Source: CAZDHT01 sp964505325 (GTDB lineage: Bacteria > Planctomycetota > PUPC01). From it: a stretch of 18,101 bases of DNA. Position 1 is the stretch's first letter. Every line of letters starts with the position of its first letter. The position numbers and the translations under genes are program-made. The notes below the pieces were generated by a model, which saw only the letters and a program-made list of their open reading frames with translations, made no database searches and had not been told where the DNA came from. Location of the stretch: assembly GCA_964505325.1 (NCBI GenBank), contig CAZDHT010000084.1, positions 1 to 18,101 of the forward strand. Direction: 5' to 3'. Shown piece by piece: positions 13,958-18,101 of this stretch.

Positions 13958-14886
13958 GCCTCGCCTCCAGATTCGAGCTGCGCCCAGTTCATCGACGCCA
14001 GCGCATCCGCCAGCCTCGCGTCGTTCGGCCCGCCGCGCGAATCGTATTCCGCCACGAGCAGTCGGCCGAGCTGCTCGTCGTGCACCACGGCGGCCGCGCT
14101 GTATCGGGGCGCAAGCACGCCGAGCGGGAAGGGGAAGCGCTTCCGCCCCGCGCGCCGAATCCCATCCAACTGCCTCCCGAACGACTCGACGGACCACTTC
14201 TGCGGCGGATTGGCCGGCCGGTACTTACGGTGCTCTCTGAACACCGGGAATTCGAGCCACTTCGCCAGCTCCCGCCGCGCCAGGGCCAGTGCCGAGGGGT
14301 ACACCTGCCGCAGCACCAGCCGGTCTTTCTGCCTCGACCGGAGCTGGAGGGCGATGTCTCCCAGTTTCAGCCGCCGGTCGCAGAGGACAAACCCGGCCGG
14401 CGACTCGAAGCTGGCCCCGTAGATGGCCCAACGCGTGGGGGCATCGTGTGCCGAGACCTTCAGCGTCGGCAGCGCGCGGGAAGTGGCCGTCCGCTGGTCT
14501 TTTTTCGACATTTCGCCGCTGACGACCACTTCCATTACCAGACGACCTGCGGGCGCGCAGCCGTACCAGACCGCCGCCTGGGCCGGCCCACGGCCGGGAA
14601 CCCACGCGGCGTTCTCGAACCCTGGGGGCGCGGGCTTGCCGTCGGCGGCAGCCTTCGCCCCGGCCTTTTTCAGGCGCCGCCGTGTCCAGCGCGCCCCGTC
14701 GAAGCTCTCGTTCTCGTGCCGCCACCACTTGACTTGCATAATCGCCTGGCCTTCGTCGCCCAGTATGATCGACCCTTTCTCCCAAGCGCCCTCGATGCGC
14801 AGCGGCCGCCAGTGCTCGGGGACCCGCACCTGCCAGCCGGCCCACGCCAGGGAACTCGAACACGATTGGCGTGACCGCGCCGCCAT
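13954..14886 (-). CDS. Unrecognised 310-residue protein of the ABC/PqqD operon
   Basis: I do not recognise the family. It has no signal peptide or membrane segment, so it is probably cytoplasmic. Residues about 18-56 (WQVRVPEHWRPLRIEG ... MQVKWWR) look like beta strands rich in Trp. The C-terminal third (FGRQLDGIRRAGRKRFPFP ... RLLVAEYDS, about 236-286) looks conserved in character. The assigned ATG 14886 has only a distant GAGG, and the first 17 residues are Ser/Ala-rich. In another frame, a GTG (14902) overlaps the upstream TGA as GTGA, as in the next gene. It reads MRSEADGGAVTPIVFEFPG before reaching the same point, so a +1 frameshift or a base error near 14835 may hide the true N-terminus. 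Its stop overlaps the PqqD-like start, implying translational coupling and a shared role. Confidence 0.6.
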   Translation of the reverse strand: MAARSRQSCSSSLAWAGWQVRVPEHWRPLRIEGAWEKGSIILGDEGQAIMQVKWWRHENESFDGARWTRRRLKKAGAKAAADGKPAPPGFENAAWVPGRGPAQAAVWYGCAPAGRLVMEVVVSGEMSKKDQRTATSRALPTLKVSAHDAPTRWAIYGASFESPAGFVLCDRRLKLGDIALQLRSRQKDRLVLRQVYPSALALARRELAKWLEFPVFREHRKYRPANPPQKWSVESFGRQLDGIRRAGRKRFPFPLGVLAPRYSAAAVVHDEQLGRLLVAEYDSRGGPNDARLADALASMNWAQLESGGEA

Positions 14887-14898
14887 CGGCTTCAGACC

Positions 14899-16893
14899 TC
14901 ACACGTACAGTTTGATCACACTCTTGCTCATCAGCACAAAGCCCAGGCTGAGCATGGTGATCAATCCCATCCCGGCGGAAAAGCCCGCCGCAAACACAAT
15001 CCGGTATTGCGGCCACTTTTCCCCGAACCACTTGCGGAAAACGAAACGCCCCAGCAGCGCCCCGATGAACATCGGGATCACCGCCTGGGGCATGGTCTGG
15101 TCGAGCCCCCGGACCACGCCGTACACCAGGAACACGGGCAGGCCGAAGTGCGCCAACCCCATGTAGACCAGCATCGCCAGTCCGAACCCGATGCCGATAT
15201 ACTCGGGCCGGAACGCGTTCATAAACGGGCTCGCCGCTTCATCCGGCAGCGTGGCCGACCACATCAAGCCCTGGCGGTAGGCATTGAGCTCCCAGAACTC
15301 GTTGGCGTAGGGGAACATCTCGCTGGGGACCGGCCCGATGGACCAGATGAACTGGCTGAAAACGACGGCCCCAATGAACACGACGGGGAACACGAGGAAG
15401 TCCGCTTTGAGCATCGAGATGAGCTTCGTGCCGGTGAGCTCGGCGGTCCGGAACTGCCGGACCTGCCCCGTGTAGTTGTGCATGGGAATCGGGGCGAACC
15501 AGATCGCGGCGCCCTTGTACCCCGAAAGGATGAAGGTGGCTTCACGGAAGAACGGGATGGCGACCTGGCGGCCAATGATGCCCTCCATCCGCGACGACAC
15601 GTAGCTGATGAACGGCGTGTAGACAAACCCGTACACGATCAGCAGCCAGAGCGGGAAGACCTCGCCTTCGAGCGGCCCGGACCAATGGTTGACCAGCTTG
15701 TAGGTCAGCCATATGTAGGTGCAGGTCGACACGAAGTAGATCCCCAAGGCGACCCATACGGGGATGTCTCCACGGCCGGGCGGCGGCTGGAACAGCTTGC
15801 GCAGATCGATGCGGGATCGGGCCAGGTCCCCCATCTCCTTCCGCTTCTTGCGGAAGCTGCTGTACACGTGGAAGAACCCGATCGCCGCGATGGCCAGGCT
15901 CAGCCCCAGCCCGAAGCTGAAGTAGAAGTCCATGGTGTTGGACTGGATCGTCTGGATGGCGCCGATGCCCTTGCCCCAGCCGCGCAGGATCCCCGCCTGG
16001 TACAGGAGCGGGTTGGCGATGACGGTGATGATCAGGCCGGCGAAGCCGCCGACCATGGCCCAGAACGGCATGACCATCCCGGTGATGAGCAGCCCGATGT
16101 TGAAACTGATCATGATGGGCATGGCGGGCAGGATGTCCTCGGTGTACGTGGTCAGGTCGACGAACGGCAGAGGGATGAGGCGGATGGGCTCGGCGAATAT
16201 GGCGCTGGTGATGTTGGGAATGGCAAGGTAGACGAAGCCGAAAGCGATTCCGGCGGCGCCGCCCATGCTGAACGTCCTCCACCGCCACGTCTCCCGCTGG
16301 CTGGAGGCATCCGCCAGCGCCGTCATGCCCATCGCGCCCACCGGCGCCATCGGGAAGGGAAGCTCCTCGATGTCGGAGGTAATCCGGTACAACACGTAGC
16401 CCAGCCCGAAGTGGTCCAGCCGGCCGATGAACATCCCCAGCAGCATCAGGCCGAGCGGGACCAGCCAGGCTTTCATGAAGAAGTCGCGCTGGGCGAGGAT
16501 GTCAGGGGCAGTCGGCGCGTACCAGGCTGGGATGTGGTCGGTGATCCCCAGCTTCTGCATCTCGGCGCTCTGGGCGATGAACTGCCGCCACAGGAGCCCC
16601 TGCCCTCCGGTCGCCATCACCGCGCCGCACATGTAGAACAGGACGAAGATCTCGGGGCGCCTCAGCTTCTTGAGGGCGCGGCGCGCCACTTCGACGTACA
16701 GGATGACGGTGACCCATTGCGCGGCGCCGCCCATTCCGATGCCGGCGACCAGCGTCATGTAGAGCTGCGACGGCGCCATCACCAGCCCGACGAACAGCGC
16801 CATGAGGACCGTACCCCACCCGAAGCCCTTGTGGAACTCGCCGGGGGGCTTCATCAGGTCGCGGAATTCCTGGAGTTCCTTGTCTTCTCGCAT
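14899..16893 (-). CDS. OPT-superfamily-like polytopic membrane transporter
   Basis: This 664-residue protein has about 14-16 hydrophobic segments spread over its full length. ATG 16893 has AGGA 5 nt upstream; the frame to 16947 only adds an Arg-rich tail that overlaps the upstream gene. The motif EELPFPMAPVGAM (176-188) resembles the conserved 'LPFP/LPYP' segment of oligopeptide/metal-chelate OPT transporters. Other features are GFGWGTVLMALFVG (23-36), a charged cytoplasmic loop at about 347-375 and an RQFRTAELTGTKLI loop (479-492). Such OPT-like proteins in planctomycetes are, from memory, assigned to DUF6785/DUF6784 domains. I cannot verify that here. OPT proteins move peptides or peptide-like chelates with protons. 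The substrate and direction are unknown. It is sandwiched between an FtsX permease (7 nt upstream) and the operon's soluble proteins, which is unusual for an OPT gene. Confidence 0.75.
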   Translation of the reverse strand: MREDKELQEFRDLMKPPGEFHKGFGWGTVLMALFVGLVMAPSQLYMTLVAGIGMGGAAQWVTVILYVEVARRALKKLRRPEIFVLFYMCGAVMATGGQGLLWRQFIAQSAEMQKLGITDHIPAWYAPTAPDILAQRDFFMKAWLVPLGLMLLGMFIGRLDHFGLGYVLYRITSDIEELPFPMAPVGAMGMTALADASSQRETWRWRTFSMGGAAGIAFGFVYLAIPNITSAIFAEPIRLIPLPFVDLTTYTEDILPAMPIMISFNIGLLITGMVMPFWAMVGGFAGLIITVIANPLLYQAGILRGWGKGIGAIQTIQSNTMDFYFSFGLGLSLAIAAIGFFHVYSSFRKKRKEMGDLARSRIDLRKLFQPPPGRGDIPVWVALGIYFVSTCTYIWLTYKLVNHWSGPLEGEVFPLWLLIVYGFVYTPFISYVSSRMEGIIGRQVAIPFFREATFILSGYKGAAIWFAPIPMHNYTGQVRQFRTAELTGTKLISMLKADFLVFPVVFIGAVVFSQFIWSIGPVPSEMFPYANEFWELNAYRQGLMWSATLPDEAASPFMNAFRPEYIGIGFGLAMLVYMGLAHFGLPVFLVYGVVRGLDQTMPQAVIPMFIGALLGRFVFRKWFGEKWPQYRIVFAAGFSAGMGLITMLSLGFVLMSKSVIKLYV

Positions 16894-16900
16894 GGCGGTC

Positions 16901-18101
16901 CTACTGCGGCGCGGCCGCGCCGCCCAACTTCTCCTTCGCCTCGGCAATGTACTCGAGCATGCGTTCCAGCTTCAGCTTCCGCCAGCCGAGAAGCTGTTTC
17001 CTCAGATCGCTCAACAACACGCGGTTCATCTTCCGCCAACTGGATTCCTGGCCCGACTGGCGTTCAAGCTCGACGTGCATGCTGTAGACTTCCTCTGCGC
17101 CCATCCGGCGCACGAGCACCCGGAGCCGCTGGCGGATGCCCAGGTCGTAGGGTGCCAGCCATACGGTTGCTTCGAGGCCCATCAGCGCGGGGGCCTCGCT
17201 TCCCTCCGGGCCGGCCTCCCCCGTGTCCGGACCCTCTGCTTCTGCGGGCGGCGCGGTGTCGTCGGTGTCGATATGAAACGCGCGCAGGTCGTCGCTGCTG
17301 AAGGTCCCGATGGCCCCCTCCCTGTGTGCATCGAGATACTCGTACAGGAACGCCATCACCCCGTTGGCGGTCCGGCGGGTCACCGTGAAGGGGAGCTTGT
17401 CGCGTATGACTCCATTCTCCGGCTCGGGCACCTTCCATCGCATCTCGTTGCTGGGGGTGGCGAGCTTACCTGCCATGAACGCCGGCACCAGCGACGACAG
17501 GATCACTACGCCCAGCACGGTCACCATCGTCAGAATGGCCTGGGTGCCGGAGTAGTTCAGGGTGAGCCCTCCCATCCAGCCCAGCTTGCTGAAGGCGGTC
17601 GCGGTTCCCTGGCCCGCGATGTAGCCGAAGATCGAGCCCATCAGACCGTACGTCACCGCTTCGGCCAGGAACAGGAACCCGACGTGGATCGGCGCCAGGC
17701 CGAGGCTGGTGTAGATGTAGATTTCCCTCTTCCGCTCGGCGATCGAGCTCAACATGGTGTTGAAAATAATGAGCCCCGCGATGACAACTGGGATGATGAG
17801 GCTCTTGGGGGCGCGAGGGCGCGGGGGGGTGGCCGCCAGCACCTGCACGCCGTCGGTCGAGCCGTAATAGATGGGGAAGGCGAGCCGGTGCGCCAGGTCG
17901 GAGGCCAGGTCCCTCGCCTCCGGGACGGATTCCGTTCTCACTGCCGCGCTTCGCAGGGTACTCCCCGGGATCCCCGCCACCATCGACGCAGGCAGGACGA
18001 CCACGGACTCGCTCGACACGTGCGCCAGTTGAACGTCCGGCTCGATGGTGGTGCCGGTCTCCAGCTCCATGGCGAGCCGGTCCATGTTCGTCGTGGTGAG
18101 C
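16901..18101 (-). CDS. FtsX-family permease with C-terminal extension (5' end outside window)
   Basis: The frame is open to the window edge (LTTTN precedes the Met at 18085), so this is the C-terminal 399 residues of a longer protein. Numbering from that Met, membrane segments lie near 96-115, 130-160 and 183-206. ERKREIYIYTSLGLAP (117-132) is the classic FtsX coupling motif and FLAEA (139-143) follows it. Residues before 90 would belong to a periplasmic domain. Unlike LolC/LolE/MacB, which end just after the last membrane segment, this protein continues for about 185 residues in the cytoplasm. The extension has a Pro/Glu-rich linker (about 275-302), a beta-rich stretch (LEATVWLAPYDLGIRQ, 304-319) and a basic helical end (WRKMNRVLLSDLRKQLLGW). 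The extension could couple the permease to a cytoplasmic partner such as the PqqD-like or 310-residue protein; that is inference. Confidence 0.85.
   Translation of the reverse strand, partial: LTTTNMDRLAMELETGTTIEPDVQLAHVSSESVVVLPASMVAGIPGSTLRSAAVRTESVPEARDLASDLAHRLAFPIYYGSTDGVQVLAATPPRPRAPKSLIIPVVIAGLIIFNTMLSSIAERKREIYIYTSLGLAPIHVGFLFLAEAVTYGLMGSIFGYIAGQGTATAFSKLGWMGGLTLNYSGTQAILTMVTVLGVVILSSLVPAFMAGKLATPSNEMRWKVPEPENGVIRDKLPFTVTRRTANGVMAFLYEYLDAHREGAIGTFSSDDLRAFHIDTDDTAPPAEAEGPDTGEAGPEGSEAPALMGLEATVWLAPYDLGIRQRLRVLVRRMGAEEVYSMHVELERQSGQESSWRKMNRVLLSDLRKQLLGWRKLKLERMLEYIAEAKEKLGGAAAPQ

Noticed and set aside
13958..14197. N-terminal extension of the PqqD-like protein
   Set aside because: It is Arg/Ala-rich, overlaps the upstream gene by about 240 nt, and the GTGA overlap with GGAGG gives a better start.

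Overview
The window is GC-rich (roughly two thirds G+C by eye), and every convincing gene reads leftward on the minus strand. The gene content suggests a planctomycete or another PVC-group bacterium. It includes PL26/YetA-like and GH42-like secreted enzymes, secreted NHL and 'VWxDxR' propeller proteins, and an OPT-like membrane protein beside FtsX permeases and a PqqD-domain protein. This is inference from family habits; no rRNA or tRNA is present to confirm it.

Layout in transcription order (right to left). (1) 18101-12067 is a tightly packed six-gene operon: a 5'-truncated FtsX-type permease with a long cytoplasmic tail, an OPT-like polytopic membrane protein, an unrecognised 310-residue protein, a PqqD-like protein, a short second FtsX permease and a LolD/MacB-type ATPase. 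Gaps are 7, 12, -4, 25 and 0 nt, so the six products probably form or serve one membrane system. (2) 12066-11638 has no gene, but it holds a TTGCGC-17-TATAAT promoter followed by a candidate three-way-junction RNA (11927-11768) and a terminator-like hairpin, then a second promoter (TTGACA-16-TACAAT). (3) 11637-9155 is a two-gene unit of secreted beta-propeller proteins joined by an ATGA overlap. (4) 9154-9004 is a leader with its own promoter and a bipartite repeat present twice. (5) 9003-531 encodes three secreted polysaccharide-degradation-type proteins: a PL26/YetA-like enzyme with a C-terminal FN3 domain, a GH42-like glycosidase that starts at TTG, and a second PL26/YetA-like protein. (6) 530-1 has no gene and carries a clear non-autonomous mobile element.

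The strongest new observations are three. First, a 287-bp MITE (181-467) has 27-bp terminal inverted repeats (25/27) starting GTAA and a perfect 8-bp target duplication, TCCTCTCT; these features resemble the IS66 family. It carries six three-nucleotide-loop hairpins. Second, a candidate structured RNA at 11741-11927 has an 11-bp closing helix, a 13-bp second helix and a 6+9-bp third helix, and a promoter places its start at the closing helix. Third, the FtsX/OPT/PqqD/LolD operon is a candidate undescribed transport or export system.

The secreted genes look like a small polysaccharide-utilisation neighbourhood. The lyase-like and GH42-like enzymes would act outside the cytoplasm, and the propeller proteins may bind substrate or surfaces. 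A link between these genes and the six-gene transporter is only positional.
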